64,000 bases of DNA, from assembly GCF_900142605.1 (NCBI RefSeq), contig NZ_FRBL01000001.1, positions 620,001 through 684,000 on the forward strand, in the 5' to 3' direction. Below the pieces are notes generated by a model, which ran no database searches, was not told the origin of the DNA, and was given only the letters and a program-made list of their open reading frames with translations. A program made the position numbers and the translations under genes. Below are positions 9,026 through 17,303 of the stretch, piece after piece. How positions within the stretch are numbered: the first letter of the stretch is position 1; every line of letters starts with the position of its first letter. Origin of the DNA: Chitinophaga jiangningensis. GTDB taxonomy: Bacteria; Bacteroidota; Bacteroidia; Chitinophagales; Chitinophagaceae.

Positions 9026-10723
9026 ATGCAAAAACGCTGGACAGTAAAAGCTTATCAACCAAATCAGGAACATCTGCTGCAATCATCCCTACGCATACAT
9101 CCCTTGTTATGCAGGTTACTGGTGCAACGGAATGTTCATACCTATGAGGCTGCCCGGCTGTTTTTCAGACCTACACTGAAAGACCTGCACGACCCCTGGC
9201 TCATGAAAGATATGGACAAGGCCATTGCCAGAATAGAACTGGCCTTCTTCCGTAATGAAAAAATACTGGTATACGGCGACTATGATGTAGACGGCACCAC
9301 CGCCGTAGCCACCGTATACGATTTTCTCCATCAGCTCTACAGCCATATTGAGTATTATATTCCTCACCGGTACCGTGAGGGCTATGGCATCTCCACACAG
9401 GGAATTGCCTACGCCATGGAAAATGATTTTAGCCTCATCATTGCCCTCGATTGCGGGATCAAATCTGTAGAACTAATCACCGCTGCAAAGGAAGCCGGGA
9501 TAGAATTCATTATATGTGATCACCACCTGCCGGATGCTGTACTGCCACCGGCTGTGGCCATCCTTAATCCAAAACAGTATGACTGCCCCTACCCTTATAA
9601 AGAATTAAGTGGCTGCGGCATCGGATATAAACTGGTGAGCGCCATCGCCCTGAAACGCGGACTCCCGGAAAGTGCGCCCAATAAATACCTGGACCTGGTA
9701 GCCACCAGCATCGCAGCGGATATTGTGCCGATGACGGGAGAAAACAGGATACTCGCCTACCACGGCCTGAAGAAAGTGAATGAAGATCCCTTACCGGGTA
9801 TCAAAGCGCTTATTCAGCTGAATGCACAAAAAGAACTGCTTACCATCTCAAACCTTGTTTTCGCCATCGCTCCACGCGTAAATGCTGCCGGACGTATGGA
9901 CGATGCCAGGAAAGCCGTAAATCTCTTTGTAGAAAATGATCCTGAAAAAGCCAGGATTATAGCGGAGGCATTACATGCCGATAACTTTGACCGCAAGGAA
10001 ATCGACAGCACTATTACCCAGGAAGCCATTACGCTGATTCAGAATGACGCAACAATGGCCGCCAGAAAATCCACTGTACTCTTTCAGGCGCATTGGCATA
10101 AAGGCGTAGTAGGCATCGTAGCATCCCGCTTGATAGACAAATTCTATTACCGGCCTACCGTTATACTCACGCAATCCAATGACATGGTGGCCGGTTCCGC
10201 CAGATCTGTAATGGGTTTCAACGTGTATGAAGCAGTCCATCAATGCAAAGACCTGCTGGAAAACTACGGCGGGCACTTTTATGCAGCCGGTATGACGCTG
10301 CGCCCTGAAAACGTAAAAGCTTTCCAGGAGAAGTTTGAGGAGGTGGTAGCCAACACCATCTCCGCAGAAATGCTGGTGCCTGAAATTGTGATAGACACAG
10401 AAATACTGTTCAGCGATATCACCCCTGCTTTTTATAATATCCTCAAGCAATTTGAGCCACTGGGTCCTGAAAATCTCCGCCCGGTATTCCTGGCCAGAAA
10501 CCTCCGTGACACCGGTTTTTCCAAGGTGGTGAAAGATGAACATATTAAGTTTTCTGTACGACAGGGCAACAACGGGCAAACCATGTCGGGTATAGGCTTT
10601 TACATGGCTGAAAAATTTGACATTGTGAGCAGCAAAAGGCCCTTTGATATGACGTTTACACTGGATGAAAATGAGTGGAACGGGCAAACCACCCTTCAGT
10701 TAAAAGTAATTGATATCCGATAA
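9026..10723 (+). CDS. recJ: Single-stranded-DNA-specific 5'-3' exonuclease RecJ
   Basis: RecJ degrades single-stranded DNA 5' to 3' in recombination and mismatch repair. The DHH-family signature YGDYDVDGT (about residues 85-93) and the metal-binding DHH triplet (DHHLPD, about residue 165) are intact. They are followed by the DHHA1 region, with its GG-containing motif near residue 415 (NYGGHFYAAG), and a C-terminal OB-like part. The length of 565 residues matches the family. The gene is preceded by the prenyl synthase gene and followed by a hairpin at 10733-10764. Confidence 0.96.
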   Translation: MQKRWTVKAYQPNQEHLLQSSLRIHPLLCRLLVQRNVHTYEAARLFFRPTLKDLHDPWLMKDMDKAIARIELAFFRNEKILVYGDYDVDGTTAVATVYDFLHQLYSHIEYYIPHRYREGYGISTQGIAYAMENDFSLIIALDCGIKSVELITAAKEAGIEFIICDHHLPDAVLPPAVAILNPKQYDCPYPYKELSGCGIGYKLVSAIALKRGLPESAPNKYLDLVATSIAADIVPMTGENRILAYHGLKKVNEDPLPGIKALIQLNAQKELLTISNLVFAIAPRVNAAGRMDDARKAVNLFVENDPEKARIIAEALHADNFDRKEIDSTITQEAITLIQNDATMAARKSTVLFQAHWHKGVVGIVASRLIDKFYYRPTVILTQSNDMVAGSARSVMGFNVYEAVHQCKDLLENYGGHFYAAGMTLRPENVKAFQEKFEEVVANTISAEMLVPEIVIDTEILFSDITPAFYNILKQFEPLGPENLRPVFLARNLRDTGFSKVVKDEHIKFSVRQGNNGQTMSGIGFYMAEKFDIVSSKRPFDMTFTLDENEWNGQTTLQLKVIDIR

Positions 10724-10732
10724 GCGCTAAGT

Positions 10733-10764
10733 ACCATAACAGCCCTTTGACGGGCCGTTATGGT
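10733..10764. terminator. Hairpin between convergent recJ and esterase genes
   Basis: The arms ACCATAACaGCCC and GGGCcGTTATGGT pair around TTTGAC. They are flanked by two copies of AGCGCT (about 10723-10728 and 10771-10776) that could extend the fold. No strong T-run follows, so termination is likely but not certain. Confidence 0.5.
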
Positions 10765-10832
10765 GTAGGGAAGCGCTCTGTAAAGAACGCCGGATAATGG
10801 TTTATTGATATGGTAAAGAGATATCCCTGCTA

Positions 10833-11588
10833 CTAGCGGTGCTGACTAAGCATCCAGGTGTATAACTCCGCAGTGGCATAGGCCCTGGTCCAGGCATCAT
10901 GGCCACCGGTTGGATATTCAGTGTATTTAATATTTCCCCCCAGGTTCTGCAATGCTTTTACCGGTTCCCGTGAACCATTTACGCTGACGGTAGGGTCATC
11001 CGCACAGTGGAAAGCCCATATAGGTAATGATTTCACCGCAGGCACCAGGTTCGCATAACCGGTACCGCAAATAGGTACGGCTGCTGCAAAGTTCTTTGGG
11101 TAAGCGCAAATCCAGTCCCATGTTGCTATTCCGCCCATGCTTAGTCCGGTTACTATCACCCGGTTGGAATCCACATGATACTTCGCCACCATTTCCCTAT
11201 AGAACTTCTGCAACACTTCCCTGTTCCACCACGTCTTGTTGCACTGCGGGGCTACCATTACAAAGGGTTTACCCTTTACGACTCTCGGCAATGCTACATT
11301 TTTCAGTATTTCCACATTGGTGCCAATTTCCCCTACCCCATGCAGGAATATCACCAGCGGCCAGCGATAATCTTTCTTTGTGTTGTAGTCATCCGGGATG
11401 TATAACAGGTAATCGCTGATATTACCACCAGTGGTTACTTTCTGAGTAGTGGTGCCCAACGGCTGCGGATCAAATTCCTCATCTACCGGCTTGGCTGGCT
11501 TTGAGGTTTCTTTCTTTGAGCAGGAAAACAGTGCTATGGACAACAGCACCAAGACATGGCATAAATTTTTAATTGTTCTTTTTTTCAT
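10833..11588 (-). CDS. Lipoprotein alpha/beta-hydrolase (esterase/CE1-like)
   Basis: The 251-residue protein carries a lipobox with acylated cysteine at C23 (ALFSC), so it should be membrane-anchored outside the cytoplasm. The hydrolase core shows an oxyanion segment IFLHGVGEIG, the nucleophile elbow GLSMGG (about residues 148-153), an acid in CADDPTVS and the catalytic histidine in GGHDAW near residue 230. This order and the compact size fit prolyl-oligopeptidase-like or feruloyl-esterase-like enzymes used on plant polysaccharide esters. The substrate is not evident. A perfect 22-bp palindrome sits about 20 bases before the start codon. Confidence 0.82.
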   Translation of the reverse strand: MKKRTIKNLCHVLVLLSIALFSCSKKETSKPAKPVDEEFDPQPLGTTTQKVTTGGNISDYLLYIPDDYNTKKDYRWPLVIFLHGVGEIGTNVEILKNVALPRVVKGKPFVMVAPQCNKTWWNREVLQKFYREMVAKYHVDSNRVIVTGLSMGGIATWDWICAYPKNFAAAVPICGTGYANLVPAVKSLPIWAFHCADDPTVSVNGSREPVKALQNLGGNIKYTEYPTGGHDAWTRAYATAELYTWMLSQHR

Positions 11589-11608
11589 ATAACAGCTTCA
11601 AATGAAAA

Positions 11609-11630
11609 GGTCCCGGCAATTGCCGGGACC
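11609..11630. repeat. Perfect 22-bp palindrome upstream of the esterase gene
   Basis: GGTCCCGGCAATTGCCGGGACC is a perfect self-complementary palindrome. It lies 20 bases upstream of the esterase start. A short T-run (CTTTTC) follows on the minus strand. It could be an operator, a leader hairpin or a weak terminator. Confidence 0.65.
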
Positions 11631-11854
11631 AGGTTTTACAATATTTTCCTGCGGTGTGAATTACCCGCAGCGGGGTTGCAAATAAAGGAATTAACGCGGG
11701 CTGAACTATTTTATTTTATTGGCTTTGGGGCACATATAAGGATTGTTTATAAGAGGAAAAATAATGCCATATTTTTTGTGTTCATAAGCAGGAAAATATT
11801 TTTCGTATATACATTAGCGTTAGTATAAAATTTTTTGAGGAGATTTTAGCGAGG

Positions 11855-11900
11855 CAGGTGACACCTTCGGTGTCACCTGGGAGTTCCGCGCTGCGCGCGG
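11855..11900 (-). repeat. Left hairpin pair of the htpG-flanking module
   Basis: On the minus strand the order is: CCGCGC, loop GCA, GCGCGG (11900-11886); a 6-base spacer AACTCC; then an 11-bp stem with loop GAA (11879-11855). The first hairpin and the spacer core ACTCC recur in opposite orientation at 14367-14388. Confidence 0.8.
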
Positions 11901-11993
11901 GGTAAGCCGTGTTACGCGGGGTACGCCGTGTCACGCAGGGTGTGGTGTGTCACGCGGGGTGCGGTGTGTTACGCGGGGTGCGGTGTGTTACAT
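11899..11993. repeat. 19-bp tandem repeat, five copies
   Basis: Five head-to-tail units of 19 bp run through this GC-rich stretch, with consensus GGGGTGCGGTGTGTTACGC. The two units at 11956-11993 are nearly identical and the two at 11899-11936 are more diverged. The array abuts the hairpin pair at 11855-11900. There is no coding potential. Confidence 0.85.
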
Positions 11994-12020
11994 GTGCGAT
12001 ATACTGCTGGTATTCGATTG

Positions 12021-12089
12021 TTTAAGGCCGCCACCGGCGGCCTTAAACAACAAAGCACAAAGGAACCGAAGGTTCCTTTGTGCTTTGTT
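12021..12089 (-). terminator. Hairpin pair downstream of htpG
   Basis: The hairpin nearest htpG has a perfect 19-bp stem (12049-12067 with 12071-12089) and a GAA/TTC triloop. On the minus strand it leads into TTTGTTGTTT, so it can act as the htpG terminator. The next palindrome (12021-12047) has a 12-bp stem with loop ACC. Confidence 0.75.
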
Positions 12090-12110
12090 AATATAACTAT
12101 ACAATAATAA

Positions 12111-13952
12111 TTATGCTTCTTCCTCTTCTTCTTTACTCATCAGTTCTACGCTTCTATTAACAAAAGCAGTAAGATCCGCGCCGGTAAGAAGGTTCTGAGA
12201 TAACAGCGCGAGGTCCGCCAGGTTTTTAATCTGTTTTTGCTGCAGACCGTTGTTTTTCTCACGCAGGATTTGCAGGTACACCGGATGGTTAGCATTGATG
12301 GTCATATTGATTTCATCAGGCATATTGGCATACCAGTTCATTCCGCCGCCACCCATGCTGGCCATATCTTTCATACGGCGCATAAACTCAGGACGGGTAA
12401 CAATCACCGGCTGGAGGTCGGCAGTGAGGCCTTTCATATCTACCTTAATATTAGGCTGATTTACTTCCTGGGTAAAGAGGTTTTTGAGTGTTTCCTCCTG
12501 TTCTTTCGAAAGCAGGGTATCTGCATTTTCGTCTTTATCGATCAGGTTATTGGCGATATCAGCATCTACGCGGGTAAACTGAACATTGTCCCACTTCATC
12601 TCTATGTTGTTGATGAAGGCGGCATCTACCAGCGTTTCCATTTTCACTACTTTGAAACCTTTCTTTTGTGCGGCCTGGATGTAGCTGTCCTGCTGCACCG
12701 GGTTGGTAGAATACAGTACCACGAGTTTGCCTTCCTTGTTGGTTTGCAGCGCAGCAGTTTCAGTGCGGTATTCTTCCTGGGTGTAAAATTTACCATCAGC
12801 CACATCTTCCAGCAGGAGGAATTTATTGGCTTTGTCGAGGAATTTATCGTCTGTCATCATGCCATATTTCACGAACAGGCCGATGGACTCCCATTTTTCT
12901 TCGAAGGATTTGCGGTCCTGGCGGAACATTTCATCCAGTTTATCCGCTACCTTTTTGGTGATATAGCCATTGATTTTTTTCACATTCGGATCGCCCTGGA
13001 GGTAGCTACGGCTAACATTGAGCGGGATATCCGGGCTGTCGATCACACCATGCAGCAGCATCAGGAATTCCGGAACGATATCTTTTACCTCATCGGTAAC
13101 ATACACCTGGTTGGAATACAGATTGATTTTATCTTTCTGTATTTCATAGCTCTTGGTAATTTTAGGGAAGTACAGGATACCGGTGAGATTAAAAGGATAA
13201 TCTACGTTCAGGTGAATCCAGAACAGTGGTGCTTCTGCGAAAGGATATAATTCTTTATAGAAGTTCTGATAATCTTCAGCGGTGAGCTCGCTCGGTTTTT
13301 TAGTCCAGGCTGGCGCTACGTTATTGATTTGTTCTCCTTCGAACTTAACCGGAACGGGGAGGAATTTACAGAATTTGGTCAGGATGGAACGGATGCGGCC
13401 TTCGTCGAGGAATTCTTCGCTCTCTTCGTTTACGTGCATCACGATTTCAGTACCACGTTCTGTTTTGGTAGTCTCTTCGAGGCTGTATTCAGGGCTGCCA
13501 TCGCATTCCCAGCGAACCGCAGGGGCATCTTCTTTCCAGGATTTGGAGAAGATTTCTACCTGGTTACTAATCATGAAAGAAGAGTAGAAGCCGAGGCCGA
13601 AATGACCGATTATATTGGTGCCGCTTTCCTGGCCTTTGTATTTTTTCAGGAACTCTTCTGCGCCGGAAAAAGCCACCTGGTTAATGTATTTATCCACTTC
13701 TTCCGCAGTCATACCCACACCATGATCTGCGATGGTGATAGTTTTTTTCTCTTTATCCAGTTTTACTTCGATATCGATATTGCCCAGGTCGCCTTTGAAT
13801 TCACCCACACTTGCCAGTGTTCTGAGTTTTTGGGTAGCATCTACGGCGTTACTCACCAGCTCACGGATAAAGATTTCGTGATCGGAATACAGGAATTTTT
13901 TGATGATCGGAAAGATATTTTCCGTTTGTACACGTATAGCGCCTTTTTGCAT
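12111..13952 (-). CDS. htpG: Molecular chaperone HtpG (Hsp90)
   Basis: HtpG is the bacterial Hsp90, a cytosolic ATP-driven dimeric chaperone. The N-terminal GHKL ATPase shows ELVSNAVDA (helix with the catalytic Glu and Mg-binding Asn), ITIADHGVGM near residue 73, and GHFGLGFYSSFM near residue 117. Middle and C-terminal dimerisation domains follow to residue 613, the usual length. The C-terminus ends KEEEEEA, which resembles but is not the eukaryotic EEVD tail. A weak promoter match on the minus strand (TTTG at 13990-13993, 20 bp, TAAAATTT at 13962-13969) would start transcription almost at the ATG. The gene is bracketed by tandem-repeat and hairpin modules. Confidence 0.97.
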   Translation of the reverse strand: MQKGAIRVQTENIFPIIKKFLYSDHEIFIRELVSNAVDATQKLRTLASVGEFKGDLGNIDIEVKLDKEKKTITIADHGVGMTAEEVDKYINQVAFSGAEEFLKKYKGQESGTNIIGHFGLGFYSSFMISNQVEIFSKSWKEDAPAVRWECDGSPEYSLEETTKTERGTEIVMHVNEESEEFLDEGRIRSILTKFCKFLPVPVKFEGEQINNVAPAWTKKPSELTAEDYQNFYKELYPFAEAPLFWIHLNVDYPFNLTGILYFPKITKSYEIQKDKINLYSNQVYVTDEVKDIVPEFLMLLHGVIDSPDIPLNVSRSYLQGDPNVKKINGYITKKVADKLDEMFRQDRKSFEEKWESIGLFVKYGMMTDDKFLDKANKFLLLEDVADGKFYTQEEYRTETAALQTNKEGKLVVLYSTNPVQQDSYIQAAQKKGFKVVKMETLVDAAFINNIEMKWDNVQFTRVDADIANNLIDKDENADTLLSKEQEETLKNLFTQEVNQPNIKVDMKGLTADLQPVIVTRPEFMRRMKDMASMGGGGMNWYANMPDEINMTINANHPVYLQILREKNNGLQQKQIKNLADLALLSQNLLTGADLTAFVNRSVELMSKEEEEEA

Positions 13953-14034
13953 GGGAAAAGTAAATTTTAGATTTCGGGGAGATGAGAGTCAAAGGTTGTG
14001 CCAGCGCCGTGGTGGCTGACAAGATGACGCGAGG

Positions 14035-14150
14035 CGGGATTTTTTCACGCAAAGCTTTGCTGGCGGCGTAAGGGGCAAAGGATTGGTGCGATCTTTTTTT
14101 CTCGCAGAGCAGCATAAGAGGCATAAGCAGCAAAGGATTGTGTTTTATTT
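14035..14150 (+). repeat. Dispersed ~50-bp repeat, two tandem units (copy A)
   Basis: Two degenerate units follow the pattern T-run, C(T/A)CGCAAAGCAGCATAAGCAGC, AAAGGATTGTGTTTT. The second, from about 14093, is the better preserved. The same unit occurs at 34674-34790 and, inverted, at 35311-35350. Confidence 0.75.
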
Positions 14151-14152
14151 TG

Positions 14153-14360
14153 CTGGCAATATGCCGGTAATCTGCTGGCAACCTGCTGATAATTTGCTGG
14201 AAATCTGCTGGTATCCGCGGGGAATACGCTGGCTATCTACCGGCAACCTGCTGGTACCCTGCTGGCAATACACTGGCAATACGCTGGCAATACGCTGGCA
14301 ATACGCTGGCAATACGCTGGCAATACGCTGGCAATACGCTGGCAATACGCTGGCAATACG
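14153..14360. repeat. 11-bp minisatellite, 19 units
   Basis: Units of 11 bp (consensus CTGGCAATACG) run head to tail. The first ten (14153-14261, one of them 10 bp) are diverged, and the last nine (14262-14360) are identical apart from one base in the first of them. The homogeneous end faces the hairpins at 14366-14413, suggesting recent expansion from that side. Confidence 0.93.
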
Positions 14361-14365
14361 CTGGC

Positions 14366-14413
14366 GCCGCGCGCAGCGCGGCACTCCCCAATCGCCACCG
14401 AAGGTGGCGATTG
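14366..14413 (+). repeat. Right hairpin pair of the htpG-flanking module
   Basis: GCCGCGC, loop GCA, GCGCGGC (14366-14382) is followed by spacer ACTCCC and then an 11-bp stem (CAATCGCCACC) with loop GAA (14389-14413). It mirrors the pair at 11855-11900, including 15 identical bases in the first hairpin. Confidence 0.8.
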
Positions 14414-14541
14414 CCTCCCAACTGGTTCAGCACCAGAACCCTAAATAATATATAACAAGCTATAAATCAATTAATAACCCAAAAAAGAAAGAATATTCCA
14501 TAATAAAACCCGGTTATCTCCTAAAATTGGGAATAGTTCTT

Positions 14542-14549
14542 TATCTTTG
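14542..14549 (+). promoter_or_regulatory. -7 element of the rpsF-rpsR-rplI operon
   Basis: TATCTTTG fits TAnnTTTG exactly and is followed by CGGTCCG. A -33 TTTG at 19-21 bp is not seen. Transcription would start near 14556, about 37 bases before the rpsF ATG. Confidence 0.6.
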
Positions 14550-14592
14550 CGGTCCGAATTTTTTTATTAAACCTAACAAAAAACAGGGAATT

Positions 14593-14943
14593 ATGAACTA
14601 CGAATTGATGGTGATCTTTACCCCTGTGCTTTCTGAAGACGACTACAAAGCGGCTCAGAAAAAATTCGTCGATATCATTAAAGATAACGGCGGAGAAATC
14701 ACGCACGAAAATCCCTGGGGATTAAGATCACTGGCGTATCCTATCCGGAAAAAGACTACAGGAATGTACCTGGTTCTGGAATATACTGCGCCAACCGACC
14801 TCAATGAGAAGCTGAAAATCCAGCTGAACCGCGATGAAAATGTATTACGTCACATGGTGACTGCGCTTGACAAATACGCTGTAGCGTACAACAACCGCAA
14901 GAACTACGGTGCGAATGCTGAATCTAAAACCACTGAAGCTTAA
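14593..14943 (+). CDS. rpsF: 30S ribosomal protein S6
   Basis: S6 binds 16S rRNA in the platform of the small subunit together with S18. The 116-residue protein begins MNYELMVIF and contains the conserved ENPWGLRSLAYPIRK segment (about residues 38-52). The ATG at 14593 is chosen over longer open frames because homologues begin at this sequence and because a -7 promoter element lies 44 bases upstream. rpsR follows after only 4 bases, and rplI completes the standard three-gene ribosomal operon. Confidence 0.97.
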   Translation: MNYELMVIFTPVLSEDDYKAAQKKFVDIIKDNGGEITHENPWGLRSLAYPIRKKTTGMYLVLEYTAPTDLNEKLKIQLNRDENVLRHMVTALDKYAVAYNNRKNYGANAESKTTEA

Positions 14944-14947
14944 AATT

Positions 14948-15220
14948 ATGGCAGTTAAACCTAAACAAGAGATCAAATACTTAACAGCCGTAAAAACTGA
15001 AAAACGTCAGAAGAAATACTGCCGTTTTAAGAAAATGGGCATCAAGTATGTAGATTACAAAGACGCGGAGTTTTTGAAGAAATTTCTGAACGATCAGGGC
15101 AAAATGTTGCCACGTCGTATTACAGGTAACTCCCTGAAATTTCAGCGTAAAGTAGCCCAGGCTATTAAGAAAGCTCGTCAAATGGCTTTATTGCCTTATG
15201 TTACTGACCTTTTAAAGTAA
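14948..15220 (+). CDS. rpsR: 30S ribosomal protein S18
   Basis: S18 partners S6 on the small-subunit platform. The 90-residue product starts MAVKPKQE and has the S18 core YCRFKKMG, followed by DYKDAEFLKKF, RRITG and the basic C-terminal helix. The ATG at 14948 is chosen because the longer frame would read through the end of rpsF. rplI begins 6 bases after the stop. Confidence 0.97.
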   Translation: MAVKPKQEIKYLTAVKTEKRQKKYCRFKKMGIKYVDYKDAEFLKKFLNDQGKMLPRRITGNSLKFQRKVAQAIKKARQMALLPYVTDLLK

Positions 15221-15226
15221 GAAGTT

Positions 15227-15673
15227 ATGCAAGTTATTTTAATACAAGACGTAGACAACCTGGGTCAGAAGAATGAACTGGTTTCCGTAAAGAATGGTTA
15301 CGCCAGAAATTTCCTGATCCCGCAGAAGTTTGCGGTAGAAGCTAGTCCTTCTAACCTGAAACAACTGCAGGAGCGCCTGAAAGTACAGAAAGTGAAAGAA
15401 GAGAAACTGCTGGCGGAAATCGCTAAAGTAGTGGAAGTTCTGAAAGCTTCTCCTGTTAAAATCGGCGCTAAAACCGGTACTTCCGGTAAAATCTTCGGTA
15501 GCGTTACCGGTGTTCAGATTGCCCGCGCAATTAAAGAACAGAAAGGTTACGAAATCGACCGTCGCCGCATCCACATCCTGGATGATGTGAAAGAATTAGG
15601 TACTTACAAAGCTCGCCTGGACTTCGGTAAAGGCAACGATACCGAAATGGAATTCGAAGTGGTAGCTGAGTAA
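15227..15673 (+). CDS. rplI: 50S ribosomal protein L9
   Basis: L9 binds 23S rRNA at the base of the L1 stalk. The signature begins at residue 1 (MQVILIQDVDNLG) and continues with the conserved KNGYARNFLIPQKFA. The long linking helix (about residues 40-75) and the C-terminal domain with IHILDDVKELGTY are present. The length of 148 residues is standard. It is the last gene of the operon, with a terminator 19 bases downstream. Confidence 0.97.
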   Translation: MQVILIQDVDNLGQKNELVSVKNGYARNFLIPQKFAVEASPSNLKQLQERLKVQKVKEEKLLAEIAKVVEVLKASPVKIGAKTGTSGKIFGSVTGVQIARAIKEQKGYEIDRRRIHILDDVKELGTYKARLDFGKGNDTEMEFEVVAE

Positions 15674-15691
15674 TATATAACTCTTGAATAG

Positions 15692-15725
15692 TAAAGCACC
15701 CGTGCCGCCTGGTACGGGTGCTTTA
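15692..15725 (+). terminator. Terminator after rplI
   Basis: The stem TAAAGCACCCGTgCC/GGtACGGGTGCTTTA closes a 4-base loop and is followed by TTTTTTG. It ends the ribosomal operon. Confidence 0.9.
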
Positions 15726-15745
15726 TTTTTTGTAACTTCCCTCCC

Positions 15746-16609
15746 ATGATAAAGTATCTCCTTGCCCTCGCTTTACCAGTGCTGCTGACAGCCTGTTCTT
15801 CCCACCGCGGGAAGCTCAATACGCCACGCCTGCAGGCCATCACTATCCATGGAGAAAACAACCCCTGGATAAGTTTCAGGTATAATAAAGACGGGCAGAT
15901 GACCACCCTCACAAAACATCCCAACGCAAACGATACCAATACCATCCATTTTGAATATGACCAACAGCACCGTCTCACCGGCATGCGCTGCGAACTCAAT
16001 ACCCACAACCAGGTAAAGGTGACTAAATCAGCCACCGTTAAGGACTGGGATCTGCGCGGCAACATCAAAGAAGTGGATTTCTTCGACGGGGATAAACAAC
16101 ACGTACGTACTGCACGTATCCAATGGCAAAACGACCTGCCCCTGTCACTCAAATACACCGACCTCCAACAGGCCACCAGCTGGGATTACATAGAAGGCAA
16201 CCCCACCTGGAAAAATATCGCCAAAGATCGACGGGAGGATACCACCATCTACTTTACCAAAGCCAGCTGCGACTGGGATAACTCCTATAACCCACTCGCG
16301 CGCCTGGCCAACCAGCTCATTCTGGCAGATACCATTCCGCAGGGCCATGCCAGCGAGCCCCTGCCCGACCTGGCCAACCTCCTCTTACATATCAGCTTTA
16401 ACAATCCCAGCAGAATCCAGCTGGACGAAAAGCTGGAAACAGTCACCCAACAGGGTGTGATGGCTTTATCCAGATCCACCACCGTGCAGTATATGTATGC
16501 CTGTAACGGGAATGGTTATCCCAGAAGCGCTAACGTCTACCTACATACAAAAGGTTATACACAATTCAATAATACCTGCAATACGGTGGTAGATTACAGT
16601 TACGAATAA
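15746..16609 (+). CDS. Putative lipoprotein, unknown function
   Basis: The 287-residue product has a signal peptide with lipobox LTAC, giving lipidated C17, so it should sit in the cell envelope. The body has short YD-type strands (SFRYNKDGQMT, FEYDQQHRLTGM) and a DNSYNPL segment near residue 176, reminiscent of DUF4595-like Bacteroidota lipoproteins with RHS-like strands. No catalytic motif is visible. GTAACTT lies about 13 bases before the ATG, so the transcript may have almost no leader. It starts a run of four small plus-strand genes. Confidence 0.7.
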   Translation: MIKYLLALALPVLLTACSSHRGKLNTPRLQAITIHGENNPWISFRYNKDGQMTTLTKHPNANDTNTIHFEYDQQHRLTGMRCELNTHNQVKVTKSATVKDWDLRGNIKEVDFFDGDKQHVRTARIQWQNDLPLSLKYTDLQQATSWDYIEGNPTWKNIAKDRREDTTIYFTKASCDWDNSYNPLARLANQLILADTIPQGHASEPLPDLANLLLHISFNNPSRIQLDEKLETVTQQGVMALSRSTTVQYMYACNGNGYPRSANVYLHTKGYTQFNNTCNTVVDYSYE

Positions 16610-16628
16610 CTGACACTCAATATTTTAT

Positions 16629-16656
16629 TTCACGATTTTTCGTAACTTATCGTGAA
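16629..16656 (+). promoter_or_regulatory. Short inverted repeat at the rhomboid start codon
   Basis: TTCACGAT and ATCGTGAA (8 bp each) flank a 12-base loop that contains GTAACTT. The right arm includes the A of the ATG at 16656. The element may be a promoter -7 region within a protein-binding palindrome. Confidence 0.4.
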
Positions 16657-17279
16657 TGCAAATATTAAAACGCCTGTATAATGCACCAGTAACCCTTTCA
16701 CTGATAGCAGTGAATACAGTCATCTTTTGCATAATGGCGATCAGTGGGCATGAACTGTGGTGGGGCAATGCGGATGACCTACTACTCCGGGGCGCCAACT
16801 ACTGGCCCCTTACGGTAGTGCAACACCAATACTGGCGTTTATTTACCAGTATGTTTCTGCATGCTGGCCTCTGGCATTTGTTTACCAATATGCTGGGATT
16901 ACTCATCGCCGGCATATTCCTGGAACCCATTTTAAAAGGACCTAAATTTTGCCTCGTGTACCTGGTTACAGGCCTGGTGGCTGATTATGCCAGCATATGG
17001 TTCCATCCCGATGCCGTAGGCGTAGGCGCATCAGGGGCCATATTCGGCATTTATGGTGCCTTTCTGGCGCTGCTAACCACCCCCCTGTTTAAACGGTCCG
17101 TAAAAATGCCTTTCCTCATTTTTATAGCCTTATTTGTATGTTTAAATATCATCGTGGCATGCTTTACCGTAGGCATAGATAATATTGCGCACCTTACCGG
17201 CTTTGGCTGCGGCATACTCACCGGCTATTTACTATACTTTACTTTATCCAAAGCAGATGCAAGCCGGTTGCCAAACTAA
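16656..17279 (+). CDS. Rhomboid family intramembrane serine protease
   Basis: Rhomboids cut transmembrane segments within the bilayer using a Ser-His dyad. The 207-residue protein has about six membrane segments. The family signature WRLFTSMFLHAGLWHLFTNM occupies residues 60-79, the nucleophile S126 lies in GVGASGAIFG, and the partner H179 lies in IAHLTGFGCG. All three landmarks are intact, so it should be active. The substrate is unknown. It is flanked by two lipoprotein genes, but each gene seems to have its own promoter-like element. Confidence 0.93.
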   Translation: MQILKRLYNAPVTLSLIAVNTVIFCIMAISGHELWWGNADDLLLRGANYWPLTVVQHQYWRLFTSMFLHAGLWHLFTNMLGLLIAGIFLEPILKGPKFCLVYLVTGLVADYASIWFHPDAVGVGASGAIFGIYGAFLALLTTPLFKRSVKMPFLIFIALFVCLNIIVACFTVGIDNIAHLTGFGCGILTGYLLYFTLSKADASRLPN

Positions 17280-17303
17280 TCGCAAGACGAAAACTTAAAT
17301 ACT

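Larger units (their letters stand above)
11589..12110. other. 522-bp repeat-rich intergenic region
   Basis: The region between htpG and the esterase gene has no credible ORF. It holds a 22-bp palindrome (11609-11630), an AT-rich stretch (11700-11850), a hairpin pair (11855-11900), a 19-bp tandem array (11899-11993) and a second hairpin pair (12021-12089) next to the htpG stop. A promoter for the esterase gene was not recognised. Confidence 0.7.
13953..14592. other. 640-bp intergenic region between divergent htpG and rpsF
   Basis: No gene is credible here. In order it holds the start-proximal htpG region, two units of a dispersed repeat (14035-14150), a 19-unit 11-bp minisatellite (14153-14360), a hairpin pair (14366-14413), an AT-rich stretch and the rpsF promoter near 14542. 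Open frames across the minisatellite exist on both strands only because an 11-bp period without stops stays open in all frames. Confidence 0.75.

Noticed and set aside
14153..14360. Possible CRISPR array
   Set aside because: Units are contiguous 11-mers with no unique spacers, and no cas gene is present.
14083..14448. Open frames on both strands across the minisatellite
   Set aside because: An 11-bp repeat without stop codons stays open in every frame, and the products are simple 11-residue repeats with no other support.
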